From contig JAEUWY010000005.1 in NCBI GenBank assembly GCA_022059125.1, positions 1,364,001 to 1,428,000 of the forward strand: DNA of 64,000 nt, written 5' to 3'. A model generated the notes under the pieces. The model worked only from the letters and a program-made list of their open reading frames with translations. It ran no database searches and was not told the DNA's origin. The DNA comes from Corynespora cassiicola. Lineage: Eukaryota > Ascomycota > Dothideomycetes > Pleosporales > Corynesporascaceae. This document shows, in pieces, positions 1-11,288 of this stretch (position 1 is the stretch's first letter; each line of letters starts with the position of its first letter). The position numbers and the translations under genes are program-made.

Positions 1-1478
1 TACCCAGCCTTGCTGCCGGCGTTGTCGTCATTTCCCACCCGACAACCTTGTCCCTACAACCGCCTTACGATCGATTCACCGTTCTTTGGTGCGTGCGTGC
101 ATGCGCTCATATAATCTAATCTCACAGCAACGCAATCAACCCACCCACCCAACCACGCCCCATCCTCCCCTCCCCTCGGCGCAAACACCCACCGAAGCGG
201 TCCCCATCTTCCCTCCTCCCCAAAGCCAAGGCCAAGGCCACAGCGTTTTAAAAAAAAAAAAAAGACACCTCCCCGCCCATCCAGAATCTTGCCTTGATTG
301 ACAGCTTGGCCGCTCCGCTCGCACCCTCTCACAGTTCGCCCAGCCATCCGCCACCAATTTCCCAACTTTTTTATTTTCATCACCCTCCCCCCTCCTCCCC
401 TTCTCTCCGCTGGTTCCGGGCCCGTCATTGTGCAGGAGTGGCGTGAGGCCGGTTTAGTAGTAGTAGTTGGTCGTAAGGCTTGTGGCGCACCACCATTTGT
501 GAGGGTTTGATGCGCGCGCGCGCGAATGCATGCACGCCCATCTGTCTGCCTGCCTATCTGCGCGAATGCAGGTTCCGCGCGGCAGGCAGGTACGCAGGCA
601 TGCAGGCTGGTAGACGACGGTAGGTGGCCCATGGTGCGGTACGGTACGGTACGGTACGGTGGCTAGGCGGCTAGAGTCTATCTACCAGACAGCCAGCCAG
701 CCGGCCAGCCAGCCGGCGCGAAGGCGAAGGCGAACCCAAGGCCGCGGGGAAAAAAAAAAGGTTATCGGTCGTTTGCATGCGGCTGTCGCGCTTGCGAGGA
801 GGCGTGGCGGGGTGGCTGAGGGGGGGGTTGGGATGGATGCTTATAGTGGCGCCCTCGTTTTTTTTTCGGAGTTGTTCCGAGAGGTGAGGTTTTGGGGGGC
901 GTTTGCCATTGACGCCGCGTGTGTGAGAGGGGGGCGGGGTCAGGCTTTGGAATGGGGATGGGGAGGGCTGGGTGGCTTAGATGGATGGGTGGATGGGGAC
1001 GGGGCGGGTGTGGTTTGCTTGCACGTGGGAGGTGGAAGGAAGGGGTGGGCTGGGGAATGTTTGTGGTGGAGGGGGCGTTTTGAGGCGTGGGGAGGGGCTG
1101 GGCTTGGATCTTGTGCTGGGCTGTTGGGTAGGTGGTGTTATTGAAGGCGATTCGCAAGGTTCCATTTGGCTTTTGGTGGAGCTGCTTGTCTGTTCTGAAT
1201 CAGTGGCTTTTGTAAAGGGGCCTGGCAAAAGTCGTTGGCTTTCTAAGCGTACGCTATTGTCACGTTGGAGTCTCGTGTTGATGAAACCTAAGAAAATAGA
1301 TTATTCCAAGAGGAAAAGCTCACGGGAGAACTAAAGCATGGTCATGTTTAGGATCGCTTCCTTCTTGTAATAAAATACAATGTCTGTTTCTATGATAGAT
1401 TCCCATATGCGATCGCTCGTGATGCTGCTAGGACCAAAAGTCAAACCCTTCCAGCCGTCAACTTGACGCCCAAACATG
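1..1478. other. Gene-free low-complexity region at left edge
   Basis: No convincing gene is seen. The first 420 bases are pyrimidine-rich on the + strand with an A-run near 247-263. A short tandem array of a GGTAC-type 5-mer covers about 637-660, followed by CCAG/CCGG-type repeats to about 720. From about 780 to 1130 the + strand is strongly G-rich. The open frames here follow base composition and have no family resemblance. It is probably the flank of a gene left of the window plus the 3' flank of the P450. Confidence 0.6.
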
Positions 1479-3294
1479 CTAAGCATCCCTGGATTTGAAT
1501 TGGATAAAAGGTCCCTCCTTTGCACTTGTGAAGTGAGCTTTGAGCTCAAAGTCAATACCGTACTTGGTGTGTGCCTCGCCAATCTTTCCCAAGGGACCAT
1601 CTGCCAACTGCCAATCTGACCTGTACATGATCTGCGCTAGCACAGTAGTGAGCTCTATGTATGCCAGATTCTTCCCAATGCAGCCACGAGCTCCCAGTGA
1701 AAAGGGTAGGAAAGCCCTCTTGGATAGCTCTGTTTGCTTTTCGTCCTGAAATCCCGGGAGCCACCGCTCAGGTATAAACTTATTTGGTTCCGGGAAGTAT
1801 TCAGGATGACGCTGGATGGAAGCAATGCAAGTTCCAACTTCGGTTCCTTTGGGTAGAGCGACTCCAGCGACCATTTCTTCATCTTTCATCTCTCTCCACA
1901 ATGGAGCACCCACTGAGGGTGACAGACGCATGGACTCGTCGATACAAGCTCGAAGGTAAGTACATCCTGTCAATTTAGGCCCAGAGCGGATCTCCTCCGC
2001 GCTATTGAATGTATTCCGGATCTCGGTGGCGAGTTTTGCATACATCTCCGGGTGTCGAGCAAGGTAGAAGAAAAAGCTAGAAATAGCGACGGAAGACGTA
2101 TCAGTGCCTTGTCAGATTAGTTTTTCGGATCGGGCATAGATATATGTGTATCATAGGGGAGTTCCATACCGGCGACTATCATAACGCCCGCATCGGCGGC
2201 AAGTTCAGCTAGGGATAGACCTTGGAGCCCCTTTCCATCAGAGAGGAGATTTCCAAAGATATCGTTGACTTCCTGCTCTTTCCCAAGTGCGATTCTGTTT
2301 TGCACAAAGGCTTTCGCCCTTTCTGAGAATGCCACTCCGTGCTTGAGCTGTTTGCGGAAGAATAGTTGCTTCAAAAACGGAAAGTCGTTTAAGGATGGTT
2401 GCTCCATGCCCGTGCCAATGAGTAACATGATGCTGTCGATTTCTTTGACGAGGTCGCGATTATCAGGTTTTGTAAGAAGATCTTGCGGCGTGTAGAAAAT
2501 GACCTTAGACATGATATCAAATGTGAAAAACGAACCTTATCGAGTTAGTGCTATTCAAAATCATGATGTTCCCCAAAAACTTACTCAGATCGCCAATATC
2601 GCGTGGTGGACCCCACTGAGATTTCTCGCTACGGCCATCGAGAAGACCCAAAACGGAGTCGCAGAATGTTTTGGCTGTGCTAGACACAAGAGGCTCGTAC
2701 TTTTGCAGAGCAGCCATGGAGAATGCTCGACTCAATAATCTCCTCCGGGGTGCATGTTCATCCTTATCGATTGCACTAATGATACTGGCCGAAGCCTTTT
2801 CTCTTCGAAAGGTATGGTAACCTTGGGACTTTTTGGTCTTGAAAGGATTAGAGTAAATGTCTATCAAAAATTCAGCGACAATTAATCAGAATGTAGTCTT
2901 GAATTCTACCTTGTACACCTTCGATATTGTTGAAGAGTAGACCGTTGGGCCTATAGCGTACAACGTCGCCTTTTTGTGTCAGCGATGATTAAACCAAGTG
3001 CGTTGGGGCTCACCATAAATTTCGTGGCACCTGGTAATGTCTAGAGTGATATCTCCGACATAAGAATGGTAGGCGGCATACCACGAGGTGAATTTTGCGA
3101 GAAATGGCCCTGGTTGCGAGGCAAGCGGATGGAAAAAGAGTCGATAGGCCAGGACAAAGGCCTGTCAGAGCTGTCAGCTGAGTTTTAAGATTTAAGTGTT
3201 TTCTTACAATCCAAAAGACACCCGCAATGATGAATATAATTCCACTAGCCTGCCATGAGATATCTGTTGGTCCTCGGAGCCCTAGTGCGGCCAT
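1479..3294 (-). CDS. Cytochrome P450 monooxygenase (microsomal, fungal E-class)
   Basis: This encodes a membrane-anchored haem-thiolate monooxygenase of about 521 residues; the substrate is unknown. I read six exons: 3294-3208, 3161-3014, 2969-2910, 2860-2585, 2535-2170 and 2107-1479. All introns are GT-AG, 44-62 bp, and phases agree throughout. The N-terminus has one hydrophobic anchor (about residues 15-30). The I-helix AGxxxAGTDTSS-type oxygen-binding motif spans intron 5. The K-helix ExxR is ESMR (370-373), a PERW motif follows, and the haem loop FSLGARGCIG puts the ligand at Cys455. Length and motifs are complete, so the gene looks intact. The style resembles benzoate-hydroxylase/trichothecene-type P450s, but I cannot assign a CYP family. 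The divergent acyltransferase at 6040 and the hydrolase at 9500 suggest an accessory metabolic locus; that is inference. Confidence 0.93.
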
Positions 3295-6039
3295 TTTGGA
3301 ATTCCTTCGATGGAGTCGGGGATTTCCAAGTCGCAGATGTTATGATGCAAATGTCGGGATGAAAAAATAGTGTTAACTTATTGGAAATCCCACTTTCTTT
3401 ATGCTCGCAACCAGATTGATGATGCGGCACAGTCATATGTGGTGAACACCAAGGGTTGTACTATTTGAGCAGTCCCCGCAAGTCTCGGCATGATTAATGA
3501 TCATCCTGAATATAGCGACAAATGGTGGCACTTAACCACGACACAGTTACTAATCGCAGTAACACAAGATACAAGATCTACGACAGTGTATTTCAGTTAC
3601 TTGGCATTATTACACATTAGGAACCGGATTCGCCAGCTTACCACTGTGTAAGCGTGATCCTCCGACTCTGATTCGCTTTCATCGTTCTATTAGTGGCAAC
3701 AAATATGGAATACAGACTTACAGGATGGTTTAGATCTAAGAATCATCTTGCTCGGAGTGAACACGGAATTCGGGAACCTTGGCAGAATATACTCAAATGC
3801 TCGGCCGAGTAAATCGCATGTAATGACGTCCTTGAATACAAATCAAACACCGAGGCATGTGGATCTTTGTCATAATCCTATAATCAAGGTCATCCATCGC
3901 ATATAAAGAAGCAAAATATGGCACTATTGCCTTGATCGTGTCAGAATTGAAGCTACGGTGGTAAATTTGTGGAAAATGTCTTTCATCAACACGACTTTGA
4001 TTGGACCTCACCATTTATAGAGGTAAAGTCTCTCAATAACGTGAAACTACTTCTTTATCGAGTCTTTCGCACATAAAATACTGTCCTGGGTGATGTGGAG
4101 GAATTCTATTCTAGTTTTGGAGAGGGTGTAATGGATCCAGCTCAGAAGTCTTGGTCGCTGGCTTGAGGCATTGCTTGTTGAATTTCTGCACCCATTTCAC
4201 TTAGCATGCTTTGTAATCTCTATTGTTTCTGAGTACACTTCGCATATTAGCCAGCCTAAGCACTCCATAGCTCCCGATATATGTCAAGCGATTGGAAGTA
4301 TTTTCTCTACACTTTTCGAGCTCGGCGCAGCTACCGCGTACCGAATCATCTCAGAATAACATTTACGATGCTTAGCACAGCAACGCATTTAGGTGTGGAA
4401 AAAAGGCCAGCTACCGTCTTGCCTCTGGTGTACAGTGTTCTACGTGTCTAAGTAACGCATTGCTAAATTTGACCGAATCAATAATACCACCACAATCAGT
4501 TTGTTGGATGCCACCGGTAACTGAAAGATTTGACTAATCAATGGGTCCTTTATTTGAACGCAAATAATTTGAACTGATGTTGATGGCTACTTGTCTAAGC
4601 GAAACATGACTCGCCAAATTGTTTTGACTGAGTCCCATTAAATGGGTGTACCTTTTAGGGTATCATTCCTCACCAAAAGCGCATACAGCGACGTATTTAA
4701 TACTTATCTTGTCAACTGGAAACGCGACTTATCTTCATTCTCCTGCCGTGGCCTTCGAGATGTATTGAATCTCGTCAGCCGCCGAGCTTAGATGCCTGAT
4801 TCGCAAAGCTCTGATAAATGAGGCAACGTGACACAGTGTGTCTCGTTATATCAAGAATGGCATGCAGCTATTTAACGAAGTTTTGTGATTTCATGTGAGA
4901 ATCCCATGCGCTTTTTGTGTCTCGAGGCAATTTAGTAGGGGTAGCCCTTGTGTGTGTTTTTCGTGGTTTTTGGACTGCCCAGTCCCCTTGTTCTTTGTTT
5001 ATTCTACTATTTAACCACGCAATTTCCATTCACTGAAGTTTACGGTCCCTCAGCTAGACTACGATTTTGTCACCGCCAGGGGACATCGTGAGAAAAAACC
5101 AGTATTAGTATCTATCATCATTTCGTATCTTATAGCGCTAATATGTTCATTGATATTAAGGTGCGAATTAAGTATAGCTTTGAATGCATGAATCGCTTCT
5201 GTATAGTGGTAGGCAAATTAATTAATTAAGTAACACTTAAGTAGATTAAAACATAAAAGTAGTAAATAATTAATTAAGTTCCTTGGCCGTCGGCGCGAGC
5301 TATCTATTAGTTAGTTAGGTTTGCCTGTTATCCGGTCCGACGACAGGTGCGGTTAGGTTTCCCCAACACATAGTCTCTGTTGATACCTCAAAGCAGTCTA
5401 CCTCACAGAGCCAGGTAATGCCAAACAGGCTGCACAACAATACCAGTGCTGTTTCCCCTTGCGAACTACATACGGTGTGATCGGTTTCGGGTACTGTGAT
5501 AAAGTTAGTGGCAGAGAAGCGTCTCCCTCCCCCAGCTTCGGCGGTTTAGCGCCAGATGACTTCTCTATATTCGGATCGGCTAACCATAAAACGGCAAGCC
5601 TCGGCCCGAACAGCGCTTCAGGGTTTAATACGAAGGCTCTTAGCACTTTTGTGTTATAGGGTAAAGGGGCCTAATTGAAGTTCTTTTCTTTTCTTTTCTT
5701 TTCAAAGAAAAGGGCTGTGTGTATACCTACAGCCTGTCATACACTTGTCCTGGAGATAATCCCGACGCAGACAGACCATTTATTAGCTGCTATTAGAGCA
5801 CGTTACTAGATGTCTGAGCTGGGAGGTGGTTCGCGTTGGACTTACTCTGTTGAATTATGAAACGGAAACGTTGTAAGACGACAACTGAAATTTTATCCAA
5901 CTAGTGGCTTGTAGTCAATGCGCAAGATAAATAGGGGTCGCTGATAAGAATGCGAAAGCGAAAGAAAACAAAGAATAAAAACCCGGTGCGAAACATGCTC
6001 CAGATTCCGCTACCCTAAGATCCCTTGAAATCAATCAGT
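3295..6039. other. Long AT-richer intergenic region between P450 and acyltransferase
   Basis: This 2.7 kb divergent spacer is AT-richer than the housekeeping parts of the window. Short open frames (for example 3793-4014 on -) have no codon bias or family resemblance. It contains the repeat-like segment at about 5205-5705. The rest may be promoter sequence for both genes plus decayed DNA; nothing else is recognised. Confidence 0.6.
5205..5705. repeat. Candidate decayed mobile-element or repeat fragment
   Basis: The block begins with AT-rich TTAATTAA runs (about 5218-5278) and passes abruptly into GC-richer DNA. The - strand is open over 5398-5646 without an ATG and encodes 82 codons ending in a Cys-containing stretch (HWYCCAACLALPG). 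The block ends in a (TTTTC)4-type run at about 5683-5705 next to a small TTTTC/GAAAA inverted repeat. The abrupt composition change and the start-less frame suggest an inserted, degraded sequence. No terminal repeats or target-site duplication could be confirmed, and the element class is unknown. Confidence 0.3.
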
Positions 6040-7602
6040 ATGGCAGCTATGTGGCGCCTGCTCGGAGTGACCCCCACACAATCTGCTCCACTGCGCGTGG
6101 AAGAAGACGACGTCTATCCCCTCCACTTGCTGGACGATACCAAGACCTATCGAAATATAATTGTTACATGGACATTGCGCTTCAATGATGTCTTGGATAC
6201 AGCTAAGCTACACACTTCATTGTCGCGACTGCTGGAGATAGGTGATTGGAGAAAACTTGGCGGTCGGCTGAGGCTGAAAGTTAGTATCTACCTGCACCCT
6301 TTGTTTATAGTGCATTACCTAGAAGATATCTGACTTGTTTCCTACCAGGAGAATGGGAGGCTTGAGCTTCATGTTCCGAACCCCTTCACACCGGAACGAC
6401 CAGCGATCTTCTATACGCATCAAGCTTTGGACATGGACATAGAGAATCATCCATTGGCAAAGACACTGCCGAAGGCTACACATAATCCGTCAATGCATCC
6501 TGGACCCCAGCACTTCCAAGAATTTGCAGTTCGAGAAGACGCACCGTCAACACTTGACGATTACATCTACCGGGACATCCCTCAGCTATCGCTCCACATT
6601 ACTTCTTTTAACGATGCAACTCTTGTGGGACTCTCCTGGCCACACACAATGATGGATGCCATGGGTCAACATGCACTTTTACGTGGCTGGTGTCTGGTAC
6701 TAGCCGGTCGAGAATCAGAGGTGCCTCCCATGCTTGGTGCACGAGAGGATGCATTAGATGCGGCTATAAGTGCGCCCGGAGAAAAGGAAGATGAAGAGTA
6801 TAAACTAGGTCTTAAGCAACTCAAAGGGTGGGGCATGGCCAAATTTGGATCGCGATTTGCCTGGGACATGGTTTGGAATGGCGCAACAGAGACGCGCACT
6901 ATATTCTTGAGCAAGAAAATGGTAGATGAACTTCGAAACGAAGCTCAAAGCGACCTGATCACCCAGGAAAACGGTTCCGGAGAGAAACCCTTCATTAGCG
7001 ATGGCGATGTGCTAACTGCATGGGCAATTCGTGCAATGGCTTCCTCTCTGTCACTGCTACGGCCAATAACGGCACTTCATGCGCTCAACGCTCGGTTTCG
7101 GATTCCTTCGATCTCCCGATCTTCAGGTGTTTATGTTCTCAACATGGCAGTGCCTGCTTTCACGTTCCTCTCTCCTGAAGTCGCCAAAGGGCCTCTAGGG
7201 CCTATTGCACTTGAAAATCGCCGTCATCTAATGGAGCAATCGACAGAATCCCAGGTTCTGGCTGGCTTGAGACGAGAATATAAGTCAGGTGGGAATGAGA
7301 CGTTCATGTGTGGTGAGCCCGACGCTCTGCTGGCACCCTTCACCAATTGGTCCCGAGCAGACTTTCATAAGACCATTGACTTTGGCCCAGCAGTGTTGCG
7401 CGCTGGAGATACGGGTCAGTCAAGAATCAACCCTCCGGGTACTATTGTGTTTCAGCATGCGCATTCGATGCGACCGAATCCATCTGCCAGAAACGTGGTC
7501 GTGATATTAGGTAAAGATCACGGTGACAACTATTGGGTGATTGGAAACTTGCTTCCACAGACTTGGGTCAAGATTGAAGAAGAAATCAACGCATATGCGT
7601 GA
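6040..7602 (+). CDS. BAHD-type/fungal transferase-family acyltransferase
   Basis: This is a predicted CoA-dependent acyltransferase of about 497 residues that acylates hydroxyl or amine groups of small molecules. It has two exons, 6040-6279 and 6349-7602, joined by a 69 bp GT-AG intron in phase 0. The ATG at 6040 is the first in frame; upstream only non-ATG codons extend it. The catalytic HxxxD is HTMMD (His179, Asp183). A DFGPA sequence near residue 424 sits where BAHD enzymes carry the structural DFGWG. Both halves of the family fold are therefore present, though the second motif is divergent. No signal peptide or membrane segment is seen, so it should be cytosolic. Neighbours are a divergent P450 and a downstream alpha/beta hydrolase, a combination common in specialised metabolism. 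Substrate and pathway are not predictable from this window. Confidence 0.87.
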
Positions 7603-7826
7603 TTTTATTGGCGGTTTCTTTCGCTTTGCTGTCTCGTTTTGCTGCACTGCAATGTGAGGGGTCTGGCGATAGTTGAGAATTTTAGAGGGAGATGCATTCC
7701 ATTAAGATTTCTGAGAGTACAGTTATCGAAGCAGGCACGATCGCTTTAAAATCGTACTCAAGTCCTATGTGCTTGGCCATGTGTTCGTTTCTCTGGGATA
7801 AGGTAGTATACAAGAAGACCTGTTAT

Positions 7827-8069
7827 TTATTTCTCTTCTACTGGAGATGGAGCAGCGTCATTGTAGTTGCAGTCACTATCGTGGTCAACAATACTGAACC
7901 TGAGTCCATCTTTAAAGTTCTGTAAGACAGTTTTATTCAGGGACCTGACCCGTGCCTCTTTAATGGCCATATGATAAAATTGCTTATTGACCTTGTGCTT
8001 GCTGGACTTGACACGAATATTCAGGTGACCGCCTGCAAAAATCACCAACACCGACAGAGTTGCCGACAT
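7827..8069 (-). CDS. Small ORF, 80 residues, unrecognised
   Basis: An ATG-initiated single-exon frame on - runs 80 codons. The first 13 residues are hydrophobic (ATLSVLVIFAGG), followed by a basic stretch and an acidic tail. Only one cysteine is present. The amino-acid composition looks protein-like, but there is no family match I can name and the flanking DNA is gene-poor. It could be the remnant or last exon of a small secreted protein, or chance. Confidence 0.25.
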   Translation of the reverse strand: MSATLSVLVIFAGGHLNIRVKSSKHKVNKQFYHMAIKEARVRSLNKTVLQNFKDGLRFSIVDHDSDCNYNDAAPSPVEEK

Positions 8070-9379
8070 TACACATAGTGTAATGACCCAGTCCTAGCAT
8101 GATTATATAACAGTTCTTCTGGTATTCATGAGCATAAGTCTAAACATGATATTGCTATTTCTAGAAACCCCTTCTATCTACTATACATGTTAACTAGAGG
8201 AGTATTAAAAAGACTAGCCTAAACGTCATGAACCTATGATTAAATTCTATGCCTGTTGAATAAAATATAATCCCTGAAGCCAAGTTATAATTGCAGTGCC
8301 TACCGATCTCCATATGAAAATTGATACAGAGGAACTGCGAGCGACCCATTCCTCAATCCTGCATTGATAGCGATTACGTCTTCCTGACATCGAGATGATA
8401 TGTTGAATATAGTTCATTTCCTTACTAGTTGCTGATAGTACAATATGGTACATATAAAAGAAATATGAAAATTAGGCGTAGAATGTATATATTCATGACG
8501 GCACGAAGGTAATATCCATAGATGCTCATCGAGGACCTGTGTTCAAAAGACTATAGGTCCGCGCTTAGGAGAGACTTGTGACAGATATAGGACTTCCATA
8601 GTCTGGTCTTGCTATGAAGAAGAAACTGACGGGATTGTAGTTCTAGCCATGCTTTATCTATGCCGGAGTTCATTTATGGAGGAGCTCTTTATTTTTACCA
8701 CAAAGACACACGCAGGTGGCAGCAAGTAGAGCCGAAGTAAAGCCTAGTGGCTTGGAAAGGGGTTTTCTTAACTCAAAGCGAGACTAACCTGTCCTATTAA
8801 TTAATGATGATTAATCCTCATTTGCATTTTTACCTCTTAAGGGAATGTTCTATGTATCAATAGTAAGCAGTTTGAGAACTAATACTATAGGGGCAATTTC
8901 TTACAAAGCACTAAGTACAGTTTTGACACAAATCTGGCAGCGAATCCACTGAACCACAAAATTGGGACACATCATTCCTGTTTCCTTACGTGGTTGAGCC
9001 CAGATTATTTACCAAGCATGATGAGCTAGATGAAACTAGTAAACATTTAATTGACCCTTATGGAAGTTTGTGCTGCTTAGCTTCAAGGTACACGTGTGCG
9101 TTGGACTCTTCCAAGTAGCTTATGAAAAGCCTGTGAAGATGAGGGAAAAGAAAGGTCAACAGTTTTACAGATGGGAATTGGATCTAAATACGAGGATGGT
9201 GATGCTTGCTGCTATCTCTCAACTGAGCGATTTGAAATAAAGCAATAAAACAGGCTCCAATCTTGTGATCAGCAACCAATCACTGAGCTTTGATAATCCC
9301 AACTATACGAGATATGGTTACTAAACAGCGTTGAAAACATTTCAATGTAGCCTTGCCGTAGAATGGGCCCTCAAAAGTG

Positions 9380-9391
9380 ATATATAATATA
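9380..9391 (+). promoter_or_regulatory. TATA box of the alpha/beta hydrolase gene
   Basis: The sequence ATATATAATATA lies about 110-120 bp upstream of the ATG at 9500. This is a usual distance for a fungal TATA element with a short 5' leader. Confidence 0.5.
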
Positions 9392-9499
9392 CCTTTGTAC
9401 ACTGCAATTGATATTCAACATCCCATCTCAAAATCGTTCCCTTCCATCCTTCCATCCACGGATAGATCTATCTTCGTTACAAGTCCCAAATCAACCATC

Positions 9500-10372
9500 A
9501 TGTTTGCCCAAAATGTTTCGACCCAGTTTGCGACTGTTGGAGGGGACAGGCTTGCTTACCGGCGCCTCGGAAAACTCGGCATACCTCTCATCTTCCTCAC
9601 CCATTTCCGCGGTACCATGGACCTCGTCGATCCCTTGCTCATCAACAGCATCGCGGAAACTAGACAAGTAATTCTGCTTGATAACGCCGGAGTTGGTCAC
9701 AGCGAAGGAACTATTCAATCCACTCTCCACGAGTCTGGCTCGACGGTAGTCGATTTCCTGGCCACAATTGGTGTCCCCAAAGTTGACATCCTCGGATTCT
9801 CAATGGGAGGTATGATTGCGCAAAGCATCGCAGTCAACCATCCCCAAGTGGTCAACAAGTTGGTCCTGGCCGGGACACAATCGAGCTACAGCGAAGGAAT
9901 GGTATCCGCTGATCCTCAGATCTTTGAAATTGCCGGCGGAGTTTCCCCTACCGAAGAGGATATGCTACAACTCTTCTTTTACCCGTCCAATACCAGCAGG
10001 GCGCTTGGACATGCCTGGTGGGAGCGGACCCAGGAGCGAAATGTTTCGGGCGAGGAACGGACGACTTTTGTTAACCAAGCGGGAGCCCAGCTGCAGAACG
10101 AAGCTTCGGCCAACTTCATCTCTGACCTGGGCTTCTTTGATCAATTGAAGAAGGTAGACATGCCAGTCTTGATCACCAACGGGATAGGTGATATCATGAC
10201 TCCAACGCCCAACAGCTATCTCATGCAGAGCCAATTGCCTAATGCCCAGTTGCACATATATCCTGATGCCGGACATGGTCATCTCTACCAGGTGCCACAA
10301 GTATTTGCAAAGCTATTGGAACTGTTCTTGGGTGGACCTGGAGCACTCAGGCATGAGGCGGCTCAGATCTGA
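9500..10372 (+). CDS. Alpha/beta-fold hydrolase (proline iminopeptidase/haloperoxidase-like)
   Basis: This is an intronless gene for a 290-residue alpha/beta hydrolase. The start was set at the ATG at 9500; the frame is open further upstream, but only from a non-ATG codon. The nucleophile elbow GFSMGG places the serine at residue 101. The likely acid is Asp231 in NGIGDIMTP and the likely base is His259 in DAGHGH, completing a Ser-Asp-His triad in the usual order. The oxyanion-hole region is near THFRGTMD instead of the common HGxP-type loop. No signal peptide is present, so it should act inside the cell. It may be an esterase, lactonase or cofactor-free peroxidase; the sequence does not decide. 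It lies downstream of the acyltransferase on the same strand in an accessory-looking region and could join the same pathway. Confidence 0.9.
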   Translation: MFAQNVSTQFATVGGDRLAYRRLGKLGIPLIFLTHFRGTMDLVDPLLINSIAETRQVILLDNAGVGHSEGTIQSTLHESGSTVVDFLATIGVPKVDILGFSMGGMIAQSIAVNHPQVVNKLVLAGTQSSYSEGMVSADPQIFEIAGGVSPTEEDMLQLFFYPSNTSRALGHAWWERTQERNVSGEERTTFVNQAGAQLQNEASANFISDLGFFDQLKKVDMPVLITNGIGDIMTPTPNSYLMQSQLPNAQLHIYPDAGHGHLYQVPQVFAKLLELFLGGPGALRHEAAQI

Positions 10373-10544
10373 CAAGTTCAAAGCCCATGTATACTAGATC
10401 CTATTGTAAAACCATGCCGATACGAGCTTAGTTTGTATAACCATAAGTAGGACTAGATTAAAACCACAAGCCATGTTGAAGTTTAGTCTCTCTAGCCTAT
10501 AGACACTGCATTGAAAACTCCCCCAGCCCATGTAATGGCTTTCT

Positions 10545-10817
10545 CTATACCGGGGTAGCACAGTTATCGCATAGGAAGGCTTTGAAGTTGTTTGCAGTGT
10601 TGGTAATGATGCAGTCGTATTTCATATCGCATTTGATCGGATCAGAGCGATGGTCTGTACCAACAGAGCTTTGTGAAGCACTCATAGATGGAATCATAGA
10701 GTGACTGACCGACGGAGAGTCCAACATGCGTACGGTCATGTCCGTCCCGGATATCAGCTTGCAGTGCGGAGCAGAGTGCAGCCACGAGAGCGAATAGAAA
10801 GATGGAAACCTTGAAGA
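10545..10817 (-). CDS. Possible small secreted Cys-containing protein, start unresolved
   Basis: On the - strand a hydrophobic stretch (VSIFLFALVAALCSALQ), typical of a signal peptide, is followed by about 10 residues up to position 10734. A plausible GT-AG intron (10733-10655, donor GTACGC, acceptor TACAG) then joins in frame to a tail ending at a stop at 10545. That tail contains CDMKYDC and FLCDNC, giving four cysteines. The architecture (signal peptide, short linker, Cys pairs) fits fungal small secreted proteins. There is no in-frame ATG before the hydrophobic segment, so either a further 5' exon is missing from my model or the gene is broken. Given coordinates cover only the part I can support. 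Confidence 0.3.
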   Translation of the reverse strand, partial: SSRFPSFYSLSWLHSAPHCKLISGTDMTVRMLDSPSVSHSMIPSMSASQSSVGTDHRSDPIKCDMKYDCIITNTANNFKAFLCDNCATPV

Positions 10818-11288
10818 CGGCTTGTTCGGGGCTGTATATGTCTGCTCTTCCGTTGCGCACACGTTGATTGCTATCCAGTCTGCGCAAAGTGGAGATAACG
10901 ACCAATTCCTCGGAACAACGCGAGCTGGCACAGGCCGGTCTAGTGCGAGAGGGACTGAGGGAGTCGATTGCGCGTGGGACCTATTGCAAAACGAATGTAC
11001 GGAGGGTACCTGGGTAGGGGCCCGGTCCGCGGGCGCAGGTTGACGCGAACGCCAAATAGGCACGCTAGAAAGCTTAGCCGACAGATCTGTGGGGCAGGCG
11101 CGTCTGCACGCATCGACCTTGTGAAGTGCAACACCACCCCCGCCGAGATACTGCTCTCCTTGGGTTGCGACAGCGGCTCGTCGCAGCATCCACAGCTCCG
11201 CTCCGTCGCGAGTCTCCTGTTTCTGTCTCCTTTCCCTCCCCAGCTACAGCCTCGTCACAACCAAACAACAACGACCAGAACATCAACA

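Larger units (their letters stand above)
7603..9499. other. AT-richer intergenic region
   Basis: This is 1.9 kb between two same-strand genes. Apart from a weak 80-codon frame on - (7827-8069) and the TATA element of the hydrolase at 9380, I see no feature. Base composition resembles the 3.3-6.0 kb spacer. Confidence 0.6.

Noticed and set aside
10545..11189. 214-codon - strand frame opposite the UBE2S promoter
   Set aside because: Only its last 37 codons look protein-like; the rest is antisense to the UBE2S 5' region and lacks family features. The last part is kept in a two-exon candidate instead.
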